A stretch of DNA of 64,000 bases from Lentisphaerota bacterium (lineage in GTDB: Bacteria; Verrucomicrobiota; Kiritimatiellia; UBA8416; JAIOPI01), in contig JAIOPI010000027.1 in NCBI GenBank assembly GCA_021413965.1, forward strand, positions 62,001 to 126,000. The letters run 5' to 3'. The translations under genes were made by a program, and so were the position numbers. Below are positions 46,191-55,357 of this stretch, piece by piece (the stretch's first letter is position 1; every line of letters starts with the position of its first letter). The notes under the pieces are model-generated. The model worked only from the letters and a program-made list of their open reading frames with translations, did no database searches and was not told the DNA's origin.

Positions 46191-47480
46191 ATGACCACAT
46201 CAGCCATCACGCCCCACATCGAGCGCATCCGCAAGCATCTGCTGTCCGACTACGCCGGCATGTACCGGAAAGCCATCGGCCCCATGGCCTTCCCGTTCAT
46301 CTCGCCCGGCAGCGCCCAGTATGACGACCAGATCTGGGATTGGGATTCCTGGCTGAGCAACATCGCGCTGCGGCAGATCCTGAAGGAAGTCGGCTCGGCG
46401 GATGCCTTCGACAAGGCTCGCCCGCACGAACGAGGCTGCATCCAGAATTTTATCCACTGGTCGCGCACCAGCGGCTGCGGCTTTGACGGCTGGATTCCGT
46501 TCGGCGTCAAGGCGCACAAGGGGCTCGAACGGCCCGCGGACATCTACAGCACGAACATGCACAAGCCCTGCCTCGCCCAGCACGCCGCGTTTCTCGTGCG
46601 CGAGGACCGGGATGTCGCGTGGATGCGCGAGAACATGTACGTTCTGCAGTCTTTCATCAACAACTACCGCAATCACCACCGGCACGACTGCGGCATCTAC
46701 TACTGGCAGGACGATCACGCCATCGGCGTCGATAACGACCCCTGCACCTACGGACGTCCGCCGCGCAGCAGTGGGTCGATCTACCTGAACAGCCTCATGT
46801 ACCGCGAGCTGCTCGCGCTGGTCTACCTGCTTGAACAGCTCGACCTGGGAGAAGTGGCGGCGCAGTATCGCCGTGACGCGGAAAAACTTCATGCCGCCGT
46901 CCAGGAGTACTGCTGGGACGAACGAGACGGCTTCTTCTACAGCGTCGATCTGAACATCGGCCGCGGGCCGCTGCACAAGTGGCTGCACTTCACCGGGTCG
47001 GGACAGCTGCCGGACTGGCCCTGCCTGATCCAGCGCATCGGCATGTGGTCCGGCTTCATGGCGCTGTGGGCCGGCCTCGCCACGCCCGAGCAGGCCGAGC
47101 GCGTGGCGAAAGAGCACTACCGCAACGCCAGGACCTTCGGCTGCCCGCACGGCGTGCGCACGCTCTCGCGCCTCGAGAAGATGTACAACCTGCGCGCCTC
47201 CGGCAACCCGTCCTCGTGGCTGGGGCCGATCTGGGGCATCTCGAACTACATGACCTTCCGCGGCTTCGTGCGCTACGGGCTGACAGACGACGCGCGCGAC
47301 CTCGCCGAGAAGACGATCCGTCTCTTCGGGCGCGACCTCGAGCGCTTCGGCACGCTGCACGAGTACTACCAGCCGGAGAACGGCGAGCCGGTCTTGAACC
47401 CCGGCTTCCAGAACTGGAACTACCTCGTCCTGAACATGTGCAACTGGCTCGAAGGCCGCGACGTGGTGGTGGAATTCTAG
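46191..47480 (+). CDS. Glycoside hydrolase, GH63/trehalase-like (mannosylglycerate hydrolase-type)
   Basis: A 429-residue protein with an (alpha/alpha)6-barrel pattern. Key parts are QYDDQIWDWDSWLSNIAL (the DxWDSW motif), YGRPPRSSGSIYLNS, WLGPIWGISNYMTFRG and LHEYYQPENGEPVLNPGFQNWN. These match the MGH1-type branch of GH63 and the trehalase clan, which release glucose or mannose from small glycosides. The acid and base (an Asp and a Glu in the WDWDSW and HEYYQPENGE segments) are present. There is no signal peptide. The substrate is not certain. Confidence 0.85.
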   Translation: MTTSAITPHIERIRKHLLSDYAGMYRKAIGPMAFPFISPGSAQYDDQIWDWDSWLSNIALRQILKEVGSADAFDKARPHERGCIQNFIHWSRTSGCGFDGWIPFGVKAHKGLERPADIYSTNMHKPCLAQHAAFLVREDRDVAWMRENMYVLQSFINNYRNHHRHDCGIYYWQDDHAIGVDNDPCTYGRPPRSSGSIYLNSLMYRELLALVYLLEQLDLGEVAAQYRRDAEKLHAAVQEYCWDERDGFFYSVDLNIGRGPLHKWLHFTGSGQLPDWPCLIQRIGMWSGFMALWAGLATPEQAERVAKEHYRNARTFGCPHGVRTLSRLEKMYNLRASGNPSSWLGPIWGISNYMTFRGFVRYGLTDDARDLAEKTIRLFGRDLERFGTLHEYYQPENGEPVLNPGFQNWNYLVLNMCNWLEGRDVVVEF

Positions 47481-47504
47481 CCCCACGTTCGCACGAAAGC
47501 AGGG

Positions 47505-48392
47505 CTAGGCGAGATCCGCGGCCGCGGCATTGAGGCGGACCTGCTGCGGGTCCTTGCAGCCGGGGATCACGCACGTCACCGCGGGATGCTTCAGGCACCA
47601 GGCCAGCGCCCAGGAGGCCATCGGCACGCCCGCCGGCACCTCCAGTCTCGCGATCTCCTGCACCTCCGCGAGCAGCTTGTCCTCATCGGCGCGATTGCGG
47701 CTGCCGCGCACGTCGTTGGCTGGAAAGGTCGCGCCCGGCTTGTACTTGCCGCTGAGGTAACCGCTCGCCAGCGGGATGCGCGCGAGCACGCCCAGGTTCG
47801 CACGCTGGCAGGCCGGCAGCGTCTCTGCCTCGCATTGCCGTGACAGCCGGTTGTAGATGATCTGCACGGCCTCGACGCCGGCACGCGGCGACGCCGCCAC
47901 CTGCCGGATGTTCGTGTTCGGACTCACGGACAGCCCCACGTGACGAACTTTGCCTTCCGTGACGAAGCGCTGGACGGTCTCCCACAAGGCTTCCAACTCG
48001 AACTCCGCATCCTCCGGTGAATGGTACTGATAGAGGTCGATGTAATCAGTGCGCAAGGCCCGCAGCGAATCCTCCAGTTGCTGTCGGACCTCGGCCGGCG
48101 CAAACTGCCGCGAGCGGTCCAGGTGTCCGCGAAACGCATGGCCGAACTTCGTGGCGACGATCCAGTCCGCGCGCCGCGCGTGGATCGCATGGCCGATCAG
48201 GCGCTCGGACAGGTGGTCGCCGTAACATTCCGCCGTGTCAATCAGGTTGATGCCGCAGGCCTGCGCCTCCGCCAGCACGGCATCCGCCTCCGCCTGCGTG
48301 TACGTCCGTCCCCACTCACCGCCAAACTGCCACGTCCCCACCCCCACCACCGATACGCGCAGCCCCGTCTTGCCCAAAATCCGGTACTTCAT
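47505..48392 (-). CDS. Aldo/keto reductase
   Basis: A 295-residue NADP-dependent TIM-barrel reductase. The catalytic tetrad is visible as Asp and Tyr in LIDTAECYG, Lys in IVATKFGHA and His in DLYQYHSPE. The C-terminal nucleotide-binding part includes VTCVIPGCKDPQQVR. The ATG at 48392 has GGAGG 9 bases upstream, so a longer N-terminal extension is rejected. The substrate is unknown. It is convergent with the GH63-like gene. Confidence 0.92.
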   Translation of the reverse strand: MKYRILGKTGLRVSVVGVGTWQFGGEWGRTYTQAEADAVLAEAQACGINLIDTAECYGDHLSERLIGHAIHARRADWIVATKFGHAFRGHLDRSRQFAPAEVRQQLEDSLRALRTDYIDLYQYHSPEDAEFELEALWETVQRFVTEGKVRHVGLSVSPNTNIRQVAASPRAGVEAVQIIYNRLSRQCEAETLPACQRANLGVLARIPLASGYLSGKYKPGATFPANDVRGSRNRADEDKLLAEVQEIARLEVPAGVPMASWALAWCLKHPAVTCVIPGCKDPQQVRLNAAAADLA

Positions 48393-48580
48393 GAATCCAA
48401 ACCTCCTGTCCTGATGCGAGGACAGTACCGGCTGGGCATCGGCATTGACAAGGGCACATCGCCCCACGCTGACATTCTAAACCGGCACTTGGCGTGCGGC
48501 GCCTGCCCGCCCTCGCCTTGCCAGCCCCTCGTCTTCTGCTATGCTGCACCCCGCGAAAGGAGGCGGCGCAAGCCTTGGTA

Positions 48581-51067
48581 ATGACACGACCCGGCCGAAC
48601 GGCGACATTCGCGGTCTTGCTGCTGACGACCCTCCTCTGGGCCGCCTTCACGTGGCCTCTGCCCCGCTACTGGCGCACCGGCATCCCGTCCTCCGCTCAC
48701 AATGTCGAGCAGGGACACGTGCGCGAGATGATTCCCGGCGACCACCTCCAACTGCTCTACCACTTCTGGCTGGCTGGCGACATGCTGGCAGGCAAGACCC
48801 CGCTCTTTCACAACCTGTACGAGTTCAACGACGGGGACGACGCCGCCCGCCGCGAGGTCGGCCCCTACTACGCGCCGTTCTCGCTTGTCTATGCCCTGGG
48901 CGAGCGGTTGGCCGGCCGCGCCTTCGGTTGGAACCTGACCGGACTGGTCGCCGTGCTGCTGTCGGCGCTGTGCACTTTCCGTCTTGCGCGGCGCCATGTG
49001 CCGGGCAGCTGGATCGCCCTCGTCTCCACCCTCGTCGCGATCGCGTTGCCCTATCGCTGGGTCGCCCTGCTCGGTGGCAGCCCCTCCGGTTTTGCCATGT
49101 TGTGGGTTCCGGTGATCGCGCTGGGCCTGGACATGGCCATCCGCGACAAGCGCGCCTCCGGCGGCGTGTTGGCGGGGCTTGGCGTGGTGATGGCGGCCTG
49201 CACCGACACGCATACGCTGTATTTCGGCGTGCTCTCCATGCCTGCCTGGTGCCTCCTTGCGTACGTGGGCAGCGAGGCCCGAGCCGAACGCGGCGTCGTG
49301 GCGCTCCGCCGCATGGCCATGGCCTTGCTGCCGGCGGTGCTGCTGGCTGCCGGCACCCTGCTGCTGCAGTCCCGCAGCCATGGCGCGTTTGAATCATCGA
49401 CCGCCCAGGGCGGGCGCACCGTGCGTGAAGTCCTGCTCTACGCGCTGCCGATGCACGACCTCCTCCGCTGGGGTGTCAACGTGTCCGGCTCCGCCATCTA
49501 TTTCGGTTGGGGCATGCTGATCCTGCTGTGCGTGGGCGCCCTGCTGCAACTGCGCCTGGCCCTGCTGGAGACCTCGCGTCGGCACGTGCAGCGCACCCTG
49601 TTGCTCGGGCTCCTGGGGGCCGGCATCCTGGCGCTGGCCATCCTGGCGGCCGGGCCTCGCGGCATCCTCGACGGAAAGCTCTTCAGCCTCTGCCGCGAGT
49701 TTCTCCCCGGCTACACCATGATCCGCCAGCCAGCCAAGATCTTCATCCTGCTGCCCACGCTGCTGGCGCTGGGCACCGCCGTCTCCCTGGAATTTCTTGC
49801 CGAACGGTTGCGCGCGCGCTGGCTCGGGCACGCCCTCGTCACGCTCGTGGGCGGCCTGCTCGTGCTGGAGTACCGGGTGCAGATCACGCCGACAGTGTGC
49901 GTGCTGCGCAACGAGCAGGGCGCCTACGCCGCCGTCGCCGCCGATGCCGCCGCCCGCGGGGTCGCCGCCCGCGCGCTGGTCGTCACGCTCTGGCCCGGCG
50001 ACTCGCATTTCGCCTCGGTGTACCAGCACTATGCCTCGCTCTATCGCGTGCGCCTGCTGAATGGCTACCGCCCGATTCTCCCGCGCGATTACGTGACCAA
50101 CATCTTCCACCGCTTCGAAAGCGTGAACCTCGGGCTGCTCACCGATGAGCAGGGCGCGGCGCTGCGCGCGCGCGGCGTCGACTACGTCATCCTGCACGAG
50201 GATCTCTTCCCCGAGAAGTGCAGCCCGTACCCCATCGGCTTCACGCTCGACGGACTCCGGCGCCACCCGCAGCTGAAGGCGCTCGGCCGGGACGGCCCGG
50301 TCTGGGCGTTTCGCCTGCTGCCCGCCCCCGCCGACGCTCCCGAACCGGTGCGGCCCGCTCCGGATTTCCCCATCTGCTCCGCGCGGCACTGGCGCCTGCG
50401 GCCCGGCGATCCGCTCCGCGCCGGCCCCACCGCCACGGTCGAGGCCCCGCATCAGCGCTGGCTGGTGCAGGCGCGCGGCGATGGCATGCTCGATGGCGTG
50501 ACCGAGGTGGGGGGGCAGCCCGCGGGCCGAGGGGCGGTCGCCGTGCGCAGCCCGCATTGGTCATGGTTCGCCCTGCCGCTACCCGCGCTGGAGCACCAGC
50601 AGAAAGTGGCCTGGGACGCGCAGATCTCCAGCGGCACGGTGGAGGTGCAGCGCGTCATGCTGGCCGCCGGAGACTGGACGCCACCCGCCGCCGGCGACTC
50701 CCGGTCCTGGCCGGCGTCCAGTTTCTTTCACGCGGGCTACTCGGATCCGGACCGCGGCACGGTGACGTTTGATCCCGCGCGGGATCCGCGCGCCATCGTC
50801 TGGTACGGCCCGAAGCTGCCCCTGGAGGCGGGCGTGTACGATCTGGATCTGCACTATGCGTCTGATGCACCGCCCGGAAAACTCCTGGGGCGGCTCAATA
50901 TCCGCTGGCGCGGCGACGAGGAAGGCAACAGCGTCGATGTCATCGCCGGGCAGCCCGTGCGCCTGCGCTTCGTCCAGCCGGGAACCGACCCGTTCTTCGC
51001 GGCCTTCCTCTACCGGCGCGAGGCCGCCCTCACCCTGGAGCGCCTCGATCTCCAGCGCATCCGGTAA
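48581..51067 (+). CDS. Large membrane protein, YfhO/GT39-like (lipid-linked sugar transferase type)
   Basis: An 828-residue protein with about ten membrane helices (residues 8-440) and a long extracytoplasmic C-terminal part. The start of loop 1 (MIPGDHLQLLYHFWLAGDML) has the Gly-Asp pair seen in YfhO/DUF6311-type and GT39-like proteins, and GFAMLWVPV and MIRQPAKIFIL follow. The C-terminal half has beta-rich regions such as YDLDLHYASD. A role in moving sugars at the membrane surface fits, but the donor and acceptor are unknown. The start could be a TTG 6 bases earlier; a GGAGG lies 11 bases before that. Confidence 0.68.
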   Translation: MTRPGRTATFAVLLLTTLLWAAFTWPLPRYWRTGIPSSAHNVEQGHVREMIPGDHLQLLYHFWLAGDMLAGKTPLFHNLYEFNDGDDAARREVGPYYAPFSLVYALGERLAGRAFGWNLTGLVAVLLSALCTFRLARRHVPGSWIALVSTLVAIALPYRWVALLGGSPSGFAMLWVPVIALGLDMAIRDKRASGGVLAGLGVVMAACTDTHTLYFGVLSMPAWCLLAYVGSEARAERGVVALRRMAMALLPAVLLAAGTLLLQSRSHGAFESSTAQGGRTVREVLLYALPMHDLLRWGVNVSGSAIYFGWGMLILLCVGALLQLRLALLETSRRHVQRTLLLGLLGAGILALAILAAGPRGILDGKLFSLCREFLPGYTMIRQPAKIFILLPTLLALGTAVSLEFLAERLRARWLGHALVTLVGGLLVLEYRVQITPTVCVLRNEQGAYAAVAADAAARGVAARALVVTLWPGDSHFASVYQHYASLYRVRLLNGYRPILPRDYVTNIFHRFESVNLGLLTDEQGAALRARGVDYVILHEDLFPEKCSPYPIGFTLDGLRRHPQLKALGRDGPVWAFRLLPAPADAPEPVRPAPDFPICSARHWRLRPGDPLRAGPTATVEAPHQRWLVQARGDGMLDGVTEVGGQPAGRGAVAVRSPHWSWFALPLPALEHQQKVAWDAQISSGTVEVQRVMLAAGDWTPPAAGDSRSWPASSFFHAGYSDPDRGTVTFDPARDPRAIVWYGPKLPLEAGVYDLDLHYASDAPPGKLLGRLNIRWRGDEEGNSVDVIAGQPVRLRFVQPGTDPFFAAFLYRREAALTLERLDLQRIR

Positions 51068-51152
51068 ACGAGGGAGGCCGTGCGTCACGCGCCATGGCCC
51101 ATAGAACGGCTGTGCCGTCCCCGAAAGCCGTGGTCGCCTGGACCGGCTGGAG

Positions 51153-52223
51153 TCATTCCTGCAGCAACGCGCGGACGTCCGCGATCACGTCGCGCGCACG
51201 CACGGCGGCCATGCGGCGGCGTTGCGAGTCGAGCACAGCCTCGCGCAGGGGCGCGTCGCACAACACGCGGTGCATCAGCGCCGCCAGTTCCGCCGGCGTG
51301 AGATCGTCAAAAAGCACGCCCGCCCCGTCCATCGCCTCTGGCATGCCGCCCGTGGCGCGCGCAATGATGGGCACCCCCTTGTGCATGGCCTCCACCAGCG
51401 GCAGGCAGTAGCCTTCGTGCCGGCTGGTCGTGACAAACAGATCGGCGGCCGCGTAGTACGCACTCAGCCCGCGGTCGGAGGCAAAATCCTCGAAGCAAAC
51501 CGTGGTCAGTCCCAAATCTCCCACCAGCATGCGCAGCATCGTGCAGTAGCGCGGGGCCGTGCGGTCCGACCCCACCAGGATCAGCCGGCTGAAAGGGTTG
51601 AGGCCCCGGTTGTACCAGGCGAACGCCTCGATCAGCTCCTCGATGCACTTGTTCGGCGCCAGCCGGCCGACGAACAGGATGTTGATCATGCGCGTCGCGA
51701 ACTTGGCGGCAACCCGCGGGTCCGGCGGCTGATCCAGCTCCGCAGGCGCGAAAGGCAAGGCAAAGACCCGGACCGGCTTATCCGTCAGCGCGCGCAGTTC
51801 AGCGGCGTTGTACTCGGAAACCGCCCACACCACATCCGCGGCGGCGAGCACGGCGGGCAGGGCCTCGCGTCCGCGGCGCAACTCGGCGGCGATGCTGTCA
51901 TCGAAGCCGTCAAAGAACTCGGCGGGTGTGATGTTGTGATAGCGGAGCAGTTTGCGCCCCGGGTGCGCCAGAAACCGCGCCGTGATCGCCGAGCCCGTCG
52001 CGTGATGGGCGAGGAGCAGGTCGTGACTTCCGGCTTGCAGTTCGGAGAGCGGCCGGCAGGCGCCGCCCGCATCCGGCGAGATGCGCGCGGCCGGCGCGAA
52101 GATGTCGGAGGCGTGTCCCAGCGAGCGAAAGACGGCCTGCAGGTGCTGGGCCTCGCGCGTGATGGCGTCGCCGGCAACAAAGCCAGCCACCAGTTGGTCG
52201 ATGCGCGGGCGCGCGGTGGTCAT
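51153..52223 (-). CDS. GT4-type glycosyltransferase
   Basis: A 356-residue GT-B fold glycosyltransferase. The N-terminal domain has LVAGFVAGDAITREA, and the C-terminal donor domain has INILFVGRLAPNKCIEELIEAF and SRHEGYCLPLVEAMHKGVPIIA. The E-x7-E donor-binding motif reads HEGYCLPLVEAM. It probably adds a sugar to a surface glycan, using a nucleotide sugar. The start codon overlaps the stop of the upstream small protein gene by 4 bases. Confidence 0.9.
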   Translation of the reverse strand: MTTARPRIDQLVAGFVAGDAITREAQHLQAVFRSLGHASDIFAPAARISPDAGGACRPLSELQAGSHDLLLAHHATGSAITARFLAHPGRKLLRYHNITPAEFFDGFDDSIAAELRRGREALPAVLAAADVVWAVSEYNAAELRALTDKPVRVFALPFAPAELDQPPDPRVAAKFATRMINILFVGRLAPNKCIEELIEAFAWYNRGLNPFSRLILVGSDRTAPRYCTMLRMLVGDLGLTTVCFEDFASDRGLSAYYAAADLFVTTSRHEGYCLPLVEAMHKGVPIIARATGGMPEAMDGAGVLFDDLTPAELAALMHRVLCDAPLREAVLDSQRRRMAAVRARDVIADVRALLQE

Positions 52224-52696
52224 CGTGGCTCCCCGCCGCCCGGCCGATGCTCGAGCGCATCAAGGCGCGCCTGCTGGAACGTGATCGCATCGGTCAACAG
52301 TCTCAGGACGCCGTTCACCTGCGCGGCGGTGTGGTCGTGCTGGTGGCGCAGCAGCTTCCAGAGGGCCCGGCGCACGGCCGAACCCACGCGGCCGCGGAGG
52401 CCCGGCCGCGACGGCCAGGACGGCGTCGACAGGTCGATGGCGGCGCGCAGGCGGATCAGCCGAATCAGTTCCGCCAGGAACGCCTGTTCGCTCCCGGCCC
52501 GGCACAGGTGGCGCGCGCTCTCGGCGGGGCCGTAGCGCGACACCCCTTGTCCGCCCGCCTCCAGCGCCCGGGCCGCCTCTTGCAGCGCGGGCCCCACGTC
52601 ACCGGTCCGGTCTAAGCCTGCCACGATAAGTTTCATAAGCAATGCCGCTGTCTGTGCATCATAGCCCGATTCCCGGCGCTCCCGCAACCAGCCCAT
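52220..52696 (-). CDS. Small protein translationally coupled to a glycosyltransferase
   Basis: A 158-residue, Arg/Leu/Ala-rich helical protein of unknown family. The helical segments include TAALLMKLIVAGLDRTG and AELIRLIRLRAAIDLS; the C-terminus (HDHTAAQVNGVLRLLTDAI) may be a short coiled coil. Its stop overlaps the GT4 start (ATGA), so it is probably a partner or regulator of that enzyme. The start at 52696 is uncertain; the frame is open further upstream, but that part is poor in protein character. Confidence 0.55.
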   Translation of the reverse strand: MGWLRERRESGYDAQTAALLMKLIVAGLDRTGDVGPALQEAARALEAGGQGVSRYGPAESARHLCRAGSEQAFLAELIRLIRLRAAIDLSTPSWPSRPGLRGRVGSAVRRALWKLLRHQHDHTAAQVNGVLRLLTDAITFQQARLDALEHRPGGGEPR

Positions 52697-52724
52697 GACC
52701 TCGCCCTGGGCCGGCGGTCCCCGC

Positions 52725-52800
52725 CAGCCCCTCCGTTCCTGCCTTCCTGCTTTCCTGATTGCCCCTCCGTTCCTCATTCCGCACTGGCCGCCCCCGGCGA
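52725..52800. repeat. Pyrimidine-rich stretch, possible relic of the fold-back repeat family
   Basis: The + strand reads as several TTCC/CCTTCC units on the short gap between the GT4 partner and the GH3 gene. It resembles the right arm of the copies at 2309 and 12609, but no left arm pairs with it. Confidence 0.3.
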
Positions 52801-52853
52801 AAACCCGTAGCGTGTTCCCGAGTTTTGTTCCCCTGCCAAACGGAAAGGACGCC

Positions 52854-55043
52854 ATGTCGCCCAAACCGCTGTTGCCTTACCAGGACGCTGCCCGTCCCGT
52901 CGCCGATCGCGTGACCGATCTGCTCGTGCGCATGACGCTGGAAGAGAAGATCGGCCAGATGACGCAGATCAACGGCAAGGCCGGCGACCCCGAGAAGTGG
53001 ATCCGCGAGAAGCACGTCGGTTCGTTTCTGCATCTCATCGCCGGGAACATCCCGCGCCTGCAGCAGGTTGCCGCAGAGTCGCGCCTCGGCATCCCGTTGA
53101 TCTTCGGCATCGATGCCATCCACGGCCATGCCTTCTGCCCGTCGGCCACCGTATTCCCCACGCAGCTTGCGCTGGCCTGCTCGTGGCATGCGGGTCTCAT
53201 CGAAGCGGTCGGGCGTATCACGGCCAAGGACGTTTCCGCCACCGGCATCCAGTGGACCTTCTCTCCGGTGCTGTGCATCGCACGCGACCTGCGCTGGGGG
53301 CGCGTCGATGAAACCTTCGGCGAAGATCCGCATCTCATCGGGGTGCTGGCCGAGGCCCTGATCCGCGGCTACCAGGGTGATGATTACAACGCCCCGGAGC
53401 GCATCCTCGCCTGCGCCAAGCACTTCGCCGGCTACAGCGAGACGCAGGGCGGACGGGACAGCACCGAGGCCGACCTTTCGCGGCGCAAGCTCGCGGCCTT
53501 CTTCCTGCCGCCCTTTGAGCGCGTCGCCCGCGCCGGCTGTGCCACGTTCATGACCGGCTACCAGGCCATCGACGGCGTGCCCTGCACCGCCAACCGCTGG
53601 CTGCTCACCGACCTGCTCAAGGAGCAGTGGGGACTCGACGGGTTCGTCGTCACGGACTGGGATAACGTCGGCAAACTCCACAAGATGCAGTTCACGTGCG
53701 CCGGGCCGGTCGAAGCGGCGGCCGTGGCTGTCAACGCCGGCAACGACATGATCATGAACACACCGGAGTTCCCGGACGCCTGCCGCGAGGCGGTGCAGCG
53801 CGGGCTCGTCGATCCCGCGTGCCTCGACGCCGCCTGCCGTCGCATCCTGACGGTGAAGTTCAAGCTCGGGCTTTTCGACGCGCGCCGCCTGCCGGACCTT
53901 GAGGCCGCCCGCGTGCGGCTCGGGCTGCCGGAAGATCGACGGCTGGCGCTGGAGAGCGCAATCGAGTCCATGGTGCTGCTGAAGAACAAGCACGGCCGCC
54001 TGCCGCTCTCGGACACGGTGACCCGCATCGCCGTCGTGGGGCCAAACGCGGACGACATTCCGCCACAGTTGGGCGACTGGTCCTACCACACACCTCAAGA
54101 AGCGGAAGTCGGTGCCGTTCATGCGCCGGATCGGATCACGACGGCGCTGCAGGGCATCCGCCGCCGCGCGCCGGCGGGCTGCGAGGTGCGCCACGCCCGC
54201 GGCTGCGATGCGGATAAACCGGGGACCGAGGGGCTCGCCGAAGCCGTCGCGCTGGCGCTGAAATCCGATGTGGTGATTGCCGTGGTGGGGGATACGCTGG
54301 CCTACGCCGGCGAGTGCAAGGACCGCGCCACGCTCGACCTCCCGGGCGGGCAACAGGCCCTACTCGAGGCCCTGCATGCGACCGGTACGCCGTTGGTCGT
54401 CGTGCTGATCAACAGCAAGCCGCTCTCCATCCCCTGGGTGGACGCCCATGCCGATGCCATCCTCGAAGCATTCAACCCCGGCGAAGCAGGCGGCGCCGCC
54501 GTGGCCGCCATCCTGTTCGGCGATCGCAATCCCGGTGGCAAGCTGCCGATTTCATTCCCGCAACATGTCGGCCAGCAGCCCGTCTACTACAACCAGATCC
54601 CCGGCTGGCATGCGGGCATGTACTGCGACCTCACCACCGCCGAGCCGCTGTACCCGTTCGGCTTTGGCCTGAGCTACACCACCTACGCGTACACGAACCT
54701 GCGCGTCGACAAACCGCGCTGCTCGGCGGACGACACGGTGACCGTATCCGTGGATGTCACGAACACCGGTGCGCGCGAGGGCGTGGAAATCGTGCAGGTC
54801 TATGTGCACGACCTCCTCGCGCCCGTGACCTGGCCCGCGAAGGAGTTGAAAGGATTCGCCCGCGTGAAACTCAGCGCTCAGGAAACGCGCACGGTTAGCA
54901 TCGCGCTCCACGCCCGCGACGCCTTCAGCATCGTCAACGCCGCCGCCGAGCGCGTCGTCGAACCCGGCGCCTTCGAAATCCTCGCCGGCCCCTCCTCGCG
55001 CGACAAGGACCTGCTCAAGACGACCATCGAGGTGGTGGCATAG
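52854..55043 (+). CDS. Beta-glucosidase, GH3 with fibronectin-III-like C-terminus
   Basis: A 729-residue GH3 enzyme that hydrolyses beta-glucosides or xylosides. The nucleophile is Asp268 in GFVVTDWDNV, and the substrate pocket segments GIDAIHGHAF, FGEDPHLIG and KHFAGY are intact. The second domain holds AYAGECKDR, with a candidate acid/base Glu in the DTLAYAGECKD loop. The C-terminal FnIII-like domain begins near residue 620. No signal peptide is seen. The ATG follows GGAAAGGA at 4 bases. It is the last gene before the MITE-like element at 55134. Confidence 0.94.
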   Translation: MSPKPLLPYQDAARPVADRVTDLLVRMTLEEKIGQMTQINGKAGDPEKWIREKHVGSFLHLIAGNIPRLQQVAAESRLGIPLIFGIDAIHGHAFCPSATVFPTQLALACSWHAGLIEAVGRITAKDVSATGIQWTFSPVLCIARDLRWGRVDETFGEDPHLIGVLAEALIRGYQGDDYNAPERILACAKHFAGYSETQGGRDSTEADLSRRKLAAFFLPPFERVARAGCATFMTGYQAIDGVPCTANRWLLTDLLKEQWGLDGFVVTDWDNVGKLHKMQFTCAGPVEAAAVAVNAGNDMIMNTPEFPDACREAVQRGLVDPACLDAACRRILTVKFKLGLFDARRLPDLEAARVRLGLPEDRRLALESAIESMVLLKNKHGRLPLSDTVTRIAVVGPNADDIPPQLGDWSYHTPQEAEVGAVHAPDRITTALQGIRRRAPAGCEVRHARGCDADKPGTEGLAEAVALALKSDVVIAVVGDTLAYAGECKDRATLDLPGGQQALLEALHATGTPLVVVLINSKPLSIPWVDAHADAILEAFNPGEAGGAAVAAILFGDRNPGGKLPISFPQHVGQQPVYYNQIPGWHAGMYCDLTTAEPLYPFGFGLSYTTYAYTNLRVDKPRCSADDTVTVSVDVTNTGAREGVEIVQVYVHDLLAPVTWPAKELKGFARVKLSAQETRTVSIALHARDAFSIVNAAAERVVEPGAFEILAGPSSRDKDLLKTTIEVVA

Positions 55044-55133
55044 CCAGTCGGGCACCCCCGCACATGCCACCGCCCCCAATCGATGCCTGCCGAGGTGGCC
55101 CGCGACCTCCGGGCGCGGGCGCCTGCGGCCCCC

Positions 55134-55260
55134 CGAATCCTTAGCGAAGGGGCCACCTCGTAGCGGTGGCCCTACTGTGCGATCGGTAGGGCCAGCGCTA
55201 CGAGCTGGCCCAAGCGCTCTCACCCAACGGAGTTCAACTCCTAGGTTCGCTAAGGATTCG
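55134..55260. repeat. MITE/REP-like element with 15-bp perfect inverted ends
   Basis: The ends at 55134-55148 and 55246-55260 are perfect inverted repeats (CGAATCCTTAGCGAA). Inside, two hairpins form an inverted pair: GGCCACC/GGTGGCC (55151-55171) and GGCCAGC/GCTGGCC (55190-55210). They share 23 of 25 bases in opposite orientation, and the two differences keep pairing. A third short hairpin is at 55229-55241. An 8-base direct repeat GCGGCCCC flanks the ends (55125-55132 and 55262-55269), each 1 base away, as a target-site duplication would. There is no transposase. The rest of the gap (55044-55133 and 55261-55357) shows nothing coding. Confidence 0.8.
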
Positions 55261-55357
55261 CGCGGCCCCTCCATCGTGTCAAATTGCCTTGAAGGTTCTG
55301 CTGCCCATGACCATGATCCGGCGCGAAGGTGGTCGTACGGTTATGGTCCTGGACACA

